A stretch of 64,000 nucleotides of DNA from Stercorarius parasiticus (taxonomy: Eukaryota; Chordata; Aves; Charadriiformes; Stercorariidae), in assembly GCA_013396915.1 (NCBI GenBank), contig VWZL01005122.1, positions 1,209,887 to 1,273,886 on the forward strand, given 5' to 3'. Below the pieces are notes generated by a model. That model worked only from the letters and a program-made list of their open reading frames with translations. It made no database searches and was not told the origin of the DNA. This document shows positions 9,315 to 24,372 of this stretch, in pieces. The position numbers and the translations under genes were made by a program. Position 1 is the stretch's first letter. Each line of letters begins with the position of its first letter.

Positions 9315-12300
9315 TATTTGAAACTGAATATTGCATATTATAGCAGAGCCATCCTTACTCAGAGTTTTTATGTTGCACAATGTGATTGCTTAGAATCTCT
9401 AGTTTGCTGCAGGAATGAAAATTAGATTATTATCAAAATGGAGAGGCATTTTTTGTAAGAAAGGTAAGTCCTTTTAATTGAGCAATCTATTTTAGAGGCA
9501 GAGCTCTAGAGGTTGATTTAATGGATTAAGAATCCAGTACATCTAGTTCTGTTACAATGATAAAAGGTGTAAATTAAGCAATTTTGGTTCTCTGTAAAAT
9601 AATTTAAATTACTTTGCATCTTAATGGTTTAGTACTGCATCTGTGTATGATTAATTTCATGAAAAAGGAGGGGGAGAATGATCAAGAGATTGCTATGAAG
9701 TTTATCATTATGCCAAACATAACAGTGGAACTTGCAGAACTCTCTTACAAGTTATTCAAGATTTTCATTATCATAATGAGTTAGTAAATGTCCAATGTCA
9801 TTTGCATTATTTTTCTAAGTCATTTACATCACATAAATAGCATTGTCTCCGTTTCTAAAATAAATTAGTCATGAAAAAACTCATTTTCAGTGGCTCAGTC
9901 ATCAACATAAGACTGTTTTCTGACTTATGACTATTGTGCAGCTACAGTGACACTGGGGTAATAAAATCTATTTTGTGAGTAAACTGGGGTAAGATGCCTG
10001 CCAGGAATCTATTGTTTTTAATTTAGAAAACTATTCAAGTGTTAAAGCATCCATTTCAGGATTTGTAGCTGTACTCTCTCCAATTTAAAAGTGGCAAGAA
10101 AACACGTTCTCAGGCTGTTGCCTTTGAAACTCCGTAGTAAGTCTCTAACAGGAAAAAATACCCAAACCACTGAGCTCTTTTGGCAATAAAATTAGGGGAA
10201 AAAAACTTGCAAACTCTTTTTAACCATGTGAATCAAATTTGGAAGGACACAACAATTTAAAAGGGAGTTTTTACTTGCATGGCGTTCAGTCCTAGTAAAG
10301 CAACCTCATTGGGTTCAGTGAATCTGGCTGCTTGAGTGAGATTACTCCAGTGTGAAAGTGCTGTGGGGTCACACCTATAGTTAACAACATTAATATCTCA
10401 TTACTGTTCCAGCTGCTTTTCAGTAGAAAAATACGTATTATTTGGAGCTTGGAGCATGAGCTGCCCTCAGTATTGCATGCCTGTCAGTTATAAGTGTCTT
10501 GCTGCAGAAAAGTAAACCTATTTCTACCAGAATCCCTCCTTTTGTTCATAGAGCTCCCACCACGGTCTGGACTGGCGCTGGCAGGTACATGAACCCTCCA
10601 GGAGCAAACAAACAATCAAATGTTAAATAGTCTCATGGTGTTTATATCTCCCCAGCATTGGCAAGTAGCTGCGAATGAATCAATACAGTAAATCAATACA
10701 GGAAAATCATTAGAAACCTTTTGCCAAATTACTGTATTTTCAGGAAGGCTTTCCAATTTCATTGCCTTATTGGAAGGTTCTGTGCAACACATATCTACGT
10801 ATGTTAGTGAAGTACCTCAGAAGTACCCAAATTCAAAGTTGTCATATTCCTTTAGTATATTAATGCTTCCAGAAATAAGAAACATCTCAAGGTTATAGTG
10901 TATTCTCTTGGTAGAAAAAAAATCAGATATATGTATTTATGCAAAAATATTTATTCTTATTAACATAATCAGTGTGGTGTGGAATAGGGTATTAATAAAA
11001 CAGTAGGCTTTTTTCACAGAACAAGAGATATTGAGAATTTATTTCTAGAAAAGAATGTGATTGTTGAAAATGTATTTAAGAAGCCCATGAATGATGAAAA
11101 TTTGTGGAATCAGACAAACTCCAGAGGACACTTTTTTGTAACCTAAAATAACACTTTCCTAGACTTTTTAATTTTTACTGCTGGAGTTCTGTAATTACAT
11201 TTCGTGCTCAACAGATTTATGAAATTATCACTTGGGATTATTTCAGAGTAGTTATTTATATGCAATTTTAACAATACAGTTCTCAGGAGGTACAAAAAGT
11301 CCTTGAAACGGAAGGACTCGAGTAACATTTTAATAAGGTAGGTGGACAAATAGTAATTAAGGGTTAGATAACCTACCTCTGAAGAAACTCCTAGCATGAA
11401 CTAATTAAAATATAAATGCAGTATCTCTCACCTGCTGCTTGCTGCCCTAAATCTCTTATGCAACAGCACCATTCAGCACATCAGGCTGAGAAGCCAGTAC
11501 CTACATTATGTTTTTTGAGAACACGAAATTTTTTAGGTGAGTTACATCTTTGTACAGATATGAAAGGTGAAACAAAATAGCCACCTGAACCACTTTAAAG
11601 GAGAAAAGTTACATTAGCTGTGCTTGGCCACAGTTTGAGAGAGACTCCAATTACTAGGTGAAAATAATTTTATCAAATCTTTTTTACAGTGGCAGAAGCT
11701 GAGTAGATTGTTCTCACCCTGAATTGCTAAGTTCTTACGAAATGTCTTTGCACAAGCATTGCACACCACAAAGTAGTATGGGAGTGTTAACGAATGTGAA
11801 AATGGGAGTCTGGACATATACTAGATCACACCGCTGGCCTAGAGCAGACTTTCTGTTGACTGATCGATAGATCTTTAATAGCAAGAGTAGATGTTCTGAC
11901 TATCAGTCTGGAGTGGATATGCTGCCCTATTGAACTCCTTTCTTGATGTGTTGATTTTGGCTCAAATGCAAGGTCGAGACAGTCAGCTACTGTGTGGCTT
12001 CCTACATGCTGCAAAGAATAACAACAGTGGAGGCTTGGAGCTGGAAGAAAGGAAGGTGTCAGAGCTGATCAATGCTGATAGTTTTATTGGAGCAGATGCT
12101 CTACTGGAGTAAATCAGTGCTTTTTCACTGAAGCTTAGGTGAGACCACAGAAGTTGAGGATCTGTCCCAGTATTTAGAACAAATGTATAGTTTGGATCAA
12201 CATTGCTGTGACATTATTTCAAAAAAATGTCATCTTTTCTAATGCTTATTGAAGAGAAGGTTAAGAAAAAGTGGAATAATGTTACATTCACATGGAAGTA

Positions 12301-15300
12301 ATTTGGGTTTTCCCCTTAAATTCTCTAGCATCAAAGTCTTGCCAAAGTTTTCTTATTAATGGGAGAAAACAAATTGCTTTGAAAGATTTAGTCCATGAGT
12401 CTAGAAATAAATAATCTCCCTTCCCCAGAATAAGATGAAAAATATTGAACTGGTTGTTTCTACTGAAAATACTGGCAATGGGATTGCATTCAATGTCCTG
12501 GCAAGTAGTCTAGAAACCGGGTGGGTAGGAAGTCCCTCAGAGGTGGATTCTTGAAATTTCAGAAAAGAGAGAAGTAAATGCCAGAGTCCCTGTGCGTGTT
12601 TTCAGGTTTTTATGCAATAATACCCTTCCATAGTGGAGGTAGTTCAAGTTAAGGTTCAACAACCTTAATTCAGTGTTTTGTCATTTTTGTATATCCCATT
12701 TGAAAGCTCAAAATTGAGAACCGGTTCACAACTTTCTTATTCTTTCCACTTTTTGTTTTGTGTTTAAAAAAACCAAACAAATAAACACCCACTGGAGCAA
12801 AGACAATACACATCAGGGGTCTGATATAGTCCACTGGATTAGGCCATTGGTCTGTATTGCTGTTGGAAAGAGAGAGAAAGAGAAGGGAGCCTTCGTCCCT
12901 TTGGGGACTAGAGGGATCCCAGTTCTGCTAGACTGAAATTATTTGTTTTCTCCCTCAAAATAGCTTCATATTTTAATCAAAGGACTAATGGCTGTTTTCC
13001 ACCCTACAAATCATATTAAATTTGCCCTATATTTCTGTTTAAATTTTACTTTGGATTTTTAATGGAAATAAACCCCTCGGTTTCCCACACAGTTGTGCCC
13101 ACTGTCTGCAGAAGCATGGTCACTAATGAAATGCCATCTTGGAATTAAAGCAAATTATACCTTAATACCTCCCAGTCAGTTTGTCTATATTTCATACTGT
13201 GTCAAGATATTTTGCAACTTTTAAGTAGAGCTAGGTGTTAAACACGGCTGACTTCAAAAGGAGAGGTTACATGTCTGAAGCTATTGGACCATGCTGTGCT
13301 TTTACTTAAATTGAAAAAAATCTGTGTATGTTCCCATTTCTTTCAAAGTTGGCAGACCTTGTTCCTGAGTTGTAAGCAAATAATCCTTCTCTCGTCTACC
13401 AGTGTATTCTGGGTTTGTTTTGCTCATGCAAGAAAGCTTGGTGTCACTTCCAATGTTAACACAGCGAGGATTTGTCTGTATGAACAAGTCATCACCCATG
13501 AGCCAGACTGATGAGAATTGCTTGCCTCTTTGGTCCAGAGAAATCGATCTTCCCTGTGTCACCTTGGTGTGAAACCATATGCAGATGTCTTCACAGTTAC
13601 CACCTGGCCACAGCCAGGTGACTCATTTCCAAGACTGGAATATTAAAAGAACAGTCAACAGAATCATTTTTATATGTCCAATGAATCCCTTAGGAGATTA
13701 CATTTCTAGCAAACAGTCTGCGGGAAATGCCCTTGCATCTGTCTTTAACAGCAGTACTAGGCTTAATATTACTAACCCTGTCCTGGACACAGTGAGTGAA
13801 ACACCGAACAATAGCACTGTTTACTTTTTTTTAAAAGCTGTGACTGTGCTCCTGTTTCTGGTGAGATCCCACTCTACACCCAGGTCTGTTTTACAGTTTT
13901 GCACACTCTCAAATTAGACTACGTGCTTGTCAGGAAGTGTCCTTGTGACGGAGACAATCAGCCAATTCATTCCATTTAGCAATCCAGACAAAGTAAATTA
14001 TAGAATCGCAAAGGAGGCTATGAAAAGATGCCACCAACCATAAGTGGTAAATAAGATCTCAGCTCCTGTTGATTAAAATGTTACTGAAGGCATGATCAAA
14101 ACCAACACCTGGAAGACATATGGTGTGTGGTCTTCGTTTATCAATCCTACCGATATTGTCAGTTCATTTACTAAAGCATAAAGTGTTTCGTTTCTAAATT
14201 ATATGCCTCTTGCTGTCACTTTTCTTTTAACTGTTGTCCTTTCCCTAAAACATGTTGGGAACCAAAAGCAGACTATAGCTGTGAGCCTGCTCTTCTGTGC
14301 TGGTGAGCAGCATGTCCAGGCTCAGCTGGCAGATGGACTGCAAGTGGTTGCTATGCTATTTGTGGGGAGTGATGGCTTGTGTGGCAGCAAGTCAAGTGTG
14401 TAGATGCCTACAGAGATATGGCTGCTAGGAACAGCTTGTTATTTCAATGGGACTGCAATAATGTAAAACAGCTGAAGCTCAAGTCCCTAAATTCTCATGA
14501 TGCTGAAAGAGTGGTAAAAGAGCCCTGGAGACTCAATGACTTCTATCTGTTAAGGATGATCTGTCATTCCTGCAGCACAGCTCTTGCTCCAGTAAGTCAA
14601 CCCCACTTTTTTTCTACCTAAATATAAATTGTTAACTTCACAGGGTGTGCTTGGCCTAAAGTTTTTAAGAGAAGTGACCTTGTAAATTTTCTCAGTGTTT
14701 CTGGCTTTATCTCTGCAAATGAGAAATGGGGACCAGATCCTCCACTTTGAGGATGATACTCTACTCCTGTTCCAAAGTAATGAGCACTGGCATATCTGGT
14801 TATATCTTGCAGAGAAGTTGCAGCTTTTTAGGGTTTGTGGCTCTGCAGCATTGAAGATGACCTCCTAACCTCTCATTTCTCAGGCCATCTGCAAATCACG
14901 GGCATTGCTGAGGATAAATACATCAGAGATTGTAAACTTTTCCCATGTTGATTGCTAACCTTGGTGAAATTTTATTTAGTGAAAGAAGTCTAACCGCTCA
15001 AACACAAAATAAATAGTTTGTTGGGTTTTTTTTAAGTTTGTAAGAAAATAAGAAGGGATGGTAATAAATATAAAGAAGATAAGATATAAAAATTATGTGA
15101 AGGCCTAAGAAGACTTGGAAAGATGAGCTGACTGTGAAAGTTGAACTCTGTGGTCTTTACCAGGAAATATTTTGGCATGAAAAACACATGCTCCATGGAG
15201 TTAAAGAAAACATTATTAGACTATTGCTTTTGGAAATGAGTGATAATAAAAATAGGAAAGGGCAGAAAACATTGGAAAGCAAAATAGCAGGCAGGGGAAA

Positions 15301-18300
15301 TATTTTGTGAGAATGGAGGACAGCAGTGAACTTGAAAAGAGAAAAATTCTTGAAAGCTATCAGGCTGTAAACCACTAAGACTGTACTAGGAAACTCTGCT
15401 TCCTACCAAACTGAACAAACTGAGGCTTGTTTGCTCTCAGGACTGACTGGAGATAACCCCTGAAACTCATCTCCCATTAAAAAAAGAGATTGTCGTGGGA
15501 ACCTCTCTAGTTAGCCCCATGAACACTCTTGTAAATCAATCATTTAATTTTTCCGCTCTGACCCATTCTTCCTTGAGCGATCCTTTTATCCTTTCATAAT
15601 CTCTTGCCTCAGCATACTCTCTGGCAGACATCTCTCTTCTGATATGTTTGGGAACACCTTTTATGAGTCATATTTATTATTTCAGCAAGGTGCTCTTTGA
15701 GGCTTTACTGTTTTTATCTGGCCTTACTTTAGGTTTTCATTTCTTTTTCCAGAATTTCTGTTCTTTTCTATTTATTTCTTCCAGACAGGATGTGTGTTTC
15801 CTAAATAGATGTCTTTTTACTTGTGCAACTTCCTCTTTTTCTGCTGTTTCACTTTGCTGGGTTTTAGGAAGAGAAGACAGAAGGGAACTGCAGAAATCTG
15901 GCCTGGTAGGCAGAATATATTCGCTCCCTTTTACTACTGTTTATATTTTTTCCTGCACGAGTATCATCAATCATACCTAATTCCTCTTTTGAAAATTAAG
16001 CATCACCTTGCTCACTAGTTTTGAGTATACGAATGATTGCTATTCCGAAGTGATTGTCTCTTGCACCAGGTCCTGTATACTGTAGTGAAGTAACTGCTGT
16101 ATCTCCTCCTGTGTGTTTTCTGACAACCACCCCAAAAAGCAGCTGCTTGGGAGTGAAAACCACCTCTTCCCATTGTATCCCTTTCCTCTGCTACCTCTTC
16201 TGATTCTCATTGCTAAATTTCTACTTGAGAGCAGAGGCCACTGGGTTCTTCAGCTTTATCCCAAATTAATGCCTGATGACACTAAGCTTTGATGTGGCTG
16301 GGCCAGAACATCCCTTTCAGACCCTTTTTGTGTTGCAATTTATGTTCTAATTAGCTTGTTCTCTGCTTCTCCTCTTGGATCTACGCTACTTCAGCACCTT
16401 GGGCTTCTCTAAGGGAGATCCCTGCTGACTTTGAAGCCATCTTGGACTCAAAGTCAAGAGGATGACTCACTTTTTGATTATTTTTTTTAATGTAAATACG
16501 CATGATACCTGAGAAAGAACAAAAATTTATACATTGCTAAATACATTTGCACTGCTAGTGCACTTCTGTAGAAATAATGAAAACTGCTGTTTCTAAAGCT
16601 ACGCTAGTAATCTATAATATTTTTTTTCAAGTTTTTTGGAAATGAACTTTCTCAGGTCAGTCTTTAATGAGAACATTGTGTGGTTCAGTTATTTTTGGCC
16701 TTAAAAAAGAACTGCTTGTTCTTTTTTTTCCCCTCTCACCTAAAAGTAACTTTTCTCTACTGCCTCAAAACCACATGCATTTAAAAGCTACGATTCTTTT
16801 TCCAGTTTTCACTCATGCAAAGCAAATGCATAAGCAGGTACAACCAATTACCCAACTCATAATACAGGAAAGAACCAAGTCCCAGTAAACCAGGAAAACA
16901 ATTTTCCTATTATTAAAATTTTAACTTATTGTTGGAACAAATCTGGTATTAAAATAAGAGAGGAAATTAAAAATGATCATGGAAATAGCCTGGGAGAAGG
17001 AGAATATATTTGAGCCTTGTAGGGAAATTTGTTTGGCTTACTGTACATGGAGAACATGAAGAACTCGTTCCCCATGCTGTTCTTTTTCAGAGACAAATCC
17101 ACTAATAATAGATGCTACATTGGGTTTGTCTCTAGAGCTAAATTAATTAATTGCAGATATGTTTTGGATGGATGTGTAGCAGAGACTGTGAAAAATGGAT
17201 GTAGAGAACCCTCCTGACCTTAAAAAAACACCCAAATTTGTGACTCTTGCATTGTTCTCTTTAAATATTTATAAATTAAGAAATATCCTCTATATTTTGA
17301 GAGCTGTTATTGCAAGTGCTCTTTCTATGTCTATTCTGTGATTAAATCATTTTCTGCCTGGCACATTGCCCAAGCAAAATGGTTTTGAAATGTTGCATGA
17401 GAAGAAAATCTCCAAAGCTTTTCAGAGTGGTTTAGAACCGATGCCAAAGCTGCGATGCCTGGAGCTATCTTGGAAAAAATATATTTGTATCTGCGAATGT
17501 GAAGGTATGTTAACATCTGTCTATGTCTATTCACAGTAAAACAGAGTAGTAGATGCTGGGATTCATAGTGAAGGGTATAACTCAGCCATTTACAACTCAC
17601 ATCTGCACCTGGAAAAAATAAGACCGTTATTCATGAAAGTTGTAACTCTAGCGACAGACTGAGCAGTCGCACAAAATTGGATCCTGGCCACTGCCTACAA
17701 GGTCATTTAACCTACTTTATGGATGATTCAGTGACATTGCTGTTAAAATCTCCCAGCTGACTTTGGTCAAAAAGGAAAAGAAGAAGAAAACCTCTTTAAA
17801 AGTTGACAAAATACTTTCTGCAGGAAAATACTCGCTTCACTTTCCCAGCGAACAAGCCCATGCCTCTCTTTTGAAAGAGCTGGGGGGGAAAGATTCTCTC
17901 AACATATCAAATCAGACACAATGCATCAGTGTAAGAAAATTTAGTGTTTTAATTAATGTCTAAAGGGTTTTGTTTCCTTAAGAAAATTGCTTGGAGGAAA
18001 CTTTCAGCATTCGGAGATGCCAAAGCAGAAGCAACCCTGGAAATATTTGAAGCTCCCAGAGAGTACAGCTAGGATACTTTTGCTTGGCTTGATGCTACTA
18101 CAAGTGAGACTTTTGGCAATGCCAATTTGCACACCATCAGTGCAACGGTTATTACCCTTTACAGCTCCTTGGGAAGTAATTTCTAGTCCTGCTCAGTTAA
18201 GGATGAACAACACTGCAACTGTGGCGCTTACAGTTTACTGTTTCCAGTTTGATTGCACATAACAGCCCTAATACTAGAGCAGGATTCCAGTTTTGGTGGG

Positions 18301-21300
18301 TGACAGCCATGATCATAAAAATATAAAATAACATGGAATCCCCTTATAATCATTAATGGGAGACAACAGGTGGATTCATGACCTGGGTGGGAAGGGGAGA
18401 GCAATGGAAATGGCTTGCATAACACAGCAGCACAGCAGCTGCCTTCCCACTGTCATCATTTCGGAAGCATTTTCGTGTAGATAAGTTTTAAGCTGAACGA
18501 TGCGATATTTTAGCCAGGTAGAGGGAGATGTGCAAAATCTGGAACCAGTTGGAATTGAGCGTCTTTCAGTTGCTTTAAGGTCATTTTGCTCCTGGGATTT
18601 CAGTGTTTCCTTACAAATAAGCAGCCCATCCTCTGTCAAGAGTGTATTTCTTTCAAGTTGAAAAATCCCTATTAATGGGCACATTTTTAAGGGACCTGAA
18701 GGGCAGGAGTTGGTAAGGGTGGTGAGCAGAGTTAACTCCCTTACACATAAATAATCCTAGGAGGATTCTGTAGCAAAAGGGGGGAAAACTCAGAAATATT
18801 AGTGCATTTGTTCCCCCCCTGCCAGAAACATCTGATATTAAATTTCTGAAGCTGAAGCTTCAAAACTCTGGTAACTGGGTTGCACTGAGGCTGTCATTGT
18901 GCTTTCTCTCTGCATAAATGGCTGGTGACTTTTATTTTTCTTCCTCTTGTGGTCTGCTGCGGTCATTATATTAAGTCCCGATTTTCCATATAGTTCTTAA
19001 ATCCTGGGTGTGATGGAGGAATTTAGAAATTTTTTTTTTGTTATGTAAGGTGACTTTTATAATTCATTCTGAACTGCCAAGGCTTAGTGGCAACTAATTT
19101 TACTGAGCCATCATTTTCAGGAAATACATTTTTATGTGTGGCATCTTACATAGAGTAACATGGAGCATATAGAATATATTTAGAAGAAAGGGGTTTAGAG
19201 TTGAGACATCTCCTTTTCATCCTTCTTGGATCTGAACTTCTGATAGTGAATACAAGGGGAGAGTCATTTACCTTTGATACAGACAATCTCTTGTAGTCAG
19301 TGAAGCATAATAAAGCTTGTAACATGTTAATATGGAATATAAAACGTTTTGACTAAGTAGAAGGAAAAAAACAGCTGACATTTTGAGATAATTTGTTGTG
19401 TGTGGAAGGAATATGTATGAGGGCAAGGTTAAATACAGGGTTATATTAAGTTAAAGTTAATGTGAAATAAAAGCAAGTGAAATAAGGTTAAACTGAATTA
19501 ATATAGTGCCCATGTGTGTTGTAGAGTCATATACACTACATACAGCTGAGTAAAGGTCAGGAGTTATCTGGTGTGAAGATGTAAGTGGCATTTAACTGGC
19601 TTTTGGGAGCCCTTCTAGTGAAAGTGATGCTGTGATACCTGTTCCCCATCCTGTTTCTGCTTCTCAGAGATGAGGAGTTAAGAAAATTATTTGGGTTTAG
19701 AGATGACTTTGATCTTAGGAATGAAGATGGTTTGCCTGCATTGTATTTAGTCCTTTGTGTGCAAGCACTACTCCTCTACAGCAGCTTTTTGAGTACAGAG
19801 GCTTAGAAGGATGAAGATAACAGCTATAACAACTGTCACAAACCCAGCTGACAGCCAACAAATGGTTTAGAAATACTTTCAAAATGTAATTAAACATAAA
19901 AACTTCAGCTTACCACAATGTCATTTATTTCACATTTTGTATTTTATAACAGCTTTAACATGGGAGAAAAACCCCAGTAGCTGGCAAAATTATGGCTCAT
20001 TCGACCATCGTATCATCTTAGGATTTCATGAAACCACGTTTTCATCCTCACCCTTTGAAAAAAATGCGTAAAGTGAAGCTGGTGGACTAACCAGTGTGTC
20101 TGATCTGAGACTGACCATTGCTCATAGGTTCCCCCCTTCGTACAAATGAGAAATAACAGATGGCATCTTGGATTAAGAGAGCCATCACAGGAGGCTAATC
20201 AATCAGCTGTTGGTTTACTAATAAATAGGTAGGATTTATGTTCTACCACAACCTTTCCCAACGGTCTGGGCTATTCCACAAAAATTTACCTTTGTCTCTC
20301 CAGTCTCTAAGCAAAATAAAAGGGAGACAAACTCCTCTGTGCTGCCTCTCTGTGCTCTGCCAGCTGCCCAGCCCAGGTGCCAGGGGACTTTCTGTTCGTG
20401 CAGGCAGATGGAGGCTGCTGTGGCAGAGCTGAACCGCCCCGGACTGTGCTCAGCCATGGCCCTCGCTGCCGCTCCAGAAAGGAGCAGCTCGCGTTTCTCT
20501 GCCAGGTTTGCTGCCAGCCGCTCGTAGCACTGTGAAAAATAGGGGGAACTATTTGGCCAGTTGCCTGTGTTCAGTTAAGAGTGACAGAGCGTTTTCCTTT
20601 CTTACCCACTGAGCGTGCAAGACAAAATGAGTCCTGGTACTCAGACTGGTGCACCTACTCGATGGTAATGCAGAGAGAGCTCCTGCCACTTGCAGCTGGC
20701 TGTTTTGAAAGGAAAGTCAAGTTGGCCTTGTCCATCCTAGTCACTGGGTCCTCTGCAGTGAGTACAGAGCTTGTATGACTTTGAGCTTGTCCTTACTAGC
20801 ACACTCACCATTCGTCTTAGAGCGTTTTCTCAGAGCACTTAGTGTTATAGAATTACTTAGTAATACAACTGCCCTTCCTCCTCCCCCTGGTACCAAGAGG
20901 GGGCATACGCTGGAGAGCCGAAGACAAAGACTTTTTTCAGCAAGATGGAATCAAATTATTGGTGAGGATAACAGATAGAAAATGATGCTGTCACTATTGC
21001 CGTATCAGTCCAATACAATATTGGTAAGCTTTGTGTTTTATTAGTAACACCAAATGCCCAAGCATTCAGCTAATACCAGCACTGGTTTTTAGGGAATAGT
21101 TAGGAGCCGGGTGGTTTATTGTGAGCAAGATGACTGGTTTCCAAAGACTGCTGCTCATTATTCACGTTAGGCAAGGATATCCACTGGAGCTACAAATGAA
21201 CATAATTAGGACTATTGCTCTGAATGGAATAATAATACTAGATCAGCAGATGGGAGAATGGAGTCAGGTACGTTTATCCAAGGCACTGTAGGGAATTAAT

Positions 21301-24300
21301 ATCATATTAATGAATGTAAACGAAGTAACACGTTCTGAGGATCTCAAGTCCAACACTGAAGAGGATGCAGATGGGAAGTGATTTAGTTTATCCCTCATTG
21401 TGTTGTTAATTGTTGTTATTGTAGATAATTATAATGAACCCATCCTCACTGCCTCTAGGCAGACTATCCATTGGATTGTGGATAAACAGGAATGGTATAC
21501 AAACAATTTTACATTGCCACAAAATGGCGCTAGGTACTTTAGTGTCTACACTTTTTTGGCATTTACATGATCAAAAATTGCAGTTTCCTGAATTATAATT
21601 TCTTGCGGGCAATTTTACACAGGTGCACGTGGAAATTGCTCATTGCCAAGTGTGTCATTTCATTGTCACTATCCAAGCCCCAGGATGTGGACTCATTTCA
21701 GAACAGAAAAAAGTAATTATACACTTCTTATGTGCATATTTCTGCTTAAGAGAGTGCTGCAGCATCACTTCTAAGTCTGCTCTTCTTAGAGAGAGGATGA
21801 TGTCCATATGGTCAAGAGTACTCAGTGCCAGGACTCTAAACCTGGGATCACGTTTTTCCAAAGTGCTCAGCTGCTATTTGGGTGCTGTGGGGACCAGAAT
21901 TTCATCCACTCTGTTGCTCGTGACTGGTTTTGCAAGGAGCTGCTGTTGCTGGATATTGGTAACTGTGGTAGTTGGCTGTTTGAGATCTGGAAGACATATG
22001 GTTATCTTAGTTATCGATGTAGTTGCATCATGGCCCTCAGTTAAGCCAGCATTCATTGCAGGCTGCATTTAGGGGGAGTCTTTCTCCTGATATGCAGGTG
22101 CAGTTTGTAGCCAAAATTCCCATGAGAGATGGGACTCATAGTGCCTTTGAACATACAAATGTGTTCCTTAAGCAAACTGAAAGTGCCAAATTTAGCTCAG
22201 CTTAAGAGGGTAAACGTAGCTGTGTTAAGCAAACAATTGCTTTAAATTTAAATCCATTATTTTCTCCCTGTTTTTCCCATCTGGTTTTCAGGAAACATAG
22301 AGGCTTCAAGCAGCTGAGCTGAAAAGAGCTTGGAGAGCAGCTAAGGCATTTAGCACAAGGAAACTATTTGTTCAGTCTCAAGCTGTATAGGAAATGTGGA
22401 TCTGCCCTAGCGGAGTTTGTAACAGACAGATCGGGAATGTAATAAAAATGCAAAAATGCCAGAGAGAAAAAGTATGGGTGGCATGTGAAATGAGGAGCTT
22501 GGCCCAGAGGTAATTTTTGTGCTTTGATACATCTGGCACATCAGAGCTGCAGATTTGCTGCCCCTTGTCTTGTGTGTAGGTGCTCTGTTGAAAACAGAAT
22601 AGGTGACAAACGAAAGAAGTTAACCCCAACATGGCATTGGACTCCTGCCCTTGTGAAATGCATCTGGGGGTAAAAGAGAAATTCTTTCTGCATAATGATA
22701 AAAGTAAGGTTGAGATACAGATTCCTCTAAAGCAATGGGCATTTTTAAAAATAGGAAAACCCGTTTCTCAGTGTCGTGTTCCCACACAAGGAGCAATCAA
22801 GTATTTGAAAATAATGGAAAGTGATTGGGAGTCTGGCACTGCATCATCCTGAGCTTGCTTTTGCCGCTGACATTAACAGATCCTTAACTCTTCTTCACTA
22901 AGAGAATTAGCAGAGTATTATTTTTAATTGTGCAGTTTGTATTTAATAAAGAGAAGCAGTTGACAAGACACAGGGAGACAAACCCTCTTCTTCACTGAAT
23001 GTGTGTTTTCCCTGCATTTTGCATGCCAAAGCATTTAGTTAATACCTCTGTATAGCCTGTCCTGTTTATTTGACATTCAGGAACTGGATAGTTTATCTTC
23101 TGAAAACAGGTGTTTCAGCATAAACATTCAAATGAGCTGGGAAAATCTGCAAGAATTTAAAAAAACCCACCTTTTAAGTAGTTGAGGAATCAAAAGCATG
23201 TGGCTTATTTTTGACGTGGGTTTGAAAACCAGCTGAGACGATATGAAAGGGAAGTACATCAAGCATCAAATGCCATCTTACGCTGAAAAGCTGCTATACC
23301 AACCTTGAGATTTTAAATACAAAAAATTATTGTCAACCAACATAATTTCTGTTCTAAGTATATTTAAATATCTTCAGCGACTTGGAATAGAGTGTTAGTT
23401 CTACTCTGAATAGCGGCTGATGTTTCTGCACACATGCGTGCTACGGAGACGCTCAGTAATGGTACTTGTCAGGCAGAAGGTGACATTGTGGGAAAGGAGT
23501 GGAGGAGATGGAGGTGTACTTTAGGCAACTTCTTAGGCACGAATTAAAAAAAAAACATTGTACTCTGTTCAGGGTGAGGATTTAAATAAGTCAGGTAATC
23601 GCTAATTTCAGCGTAGAGAGAGTTCACATGTACAGGAAACTTATTTTAAGTTTCAAATAGAAAAAATTCAACATAATAAAAAAAGTTGAGTGGACTGATT
23701 CTGAAATTTCTTATGCTAAGGAATCTAAAACTTTGGCTAAAGAGTCAGGAATGGTGCTCAGTCTCAGTCCTTAGCTTTCTCCTAGGACTATGTTAATGGA
23801 TTCCTGGCTTTACTTCCCCAAATAATCCATCCATTAATTTTAGATTAAAACAAAACAAAACAGAACTCACCATTTTAAAGAATTTTCTTGTTTGCTTGGG
23901 TTTTTTTTAAATGTTTCAAAGGGATATCAATCTGAAGTATTTTGCATTTTCCAATGCTTTTGTTGTTGGAAAGTGCTTGCAAAATTTATTCATTGGTTTT
24001 GGTCCCACAGAAGCTGTGTTTGTCACAAAAATGAACAATTTCCCAGAAGCAATTATTGGTAGAGTTGGTAGATACACAGCAGCTAGAGTGTAAAAGAGTA
24101 GAAACAAAACAGGGAGGTGCAAACCTATCCTTCCTGCTGCTTTTGGCAGTTGGAATGTTATTGTTGAAGGTTACACATATGCCTGGACCCATGAAGGATG
24201 CTGTAAAAGCACAGTAACAAATTTAAAGAGATTTGCTAGCTCCACCACAGAAATGATTAGCACCATCTTCTTTAATGATTTGGTATATCTGCCAGAGAAT

Positions 24301-24351
24301 AGGTATAAGGTGAAATCTGAAGTCAGTGGTTTGATTGATTTCTAACTGCTT

Positions 24352-24372
24352 TATCCCCTTGTTAAGGGGATA
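24352..24372. repeat. perfect 9-bp inverted repeat, 3-base loop
   Basis: tatcccctt at 24352-24360 is followed by gtt and its exact reverse complement aaggggata at 24364-24372. It is short, and no function is evident. Confidence 0.6.

Noticed and set aside
14690..14900. MIR-like words (ctcagtg, atctgcaaat, cctaacctctcattt)
   Set aside because: Fragments are out of consistent order and spacing, so I could not support a single SINE copy.
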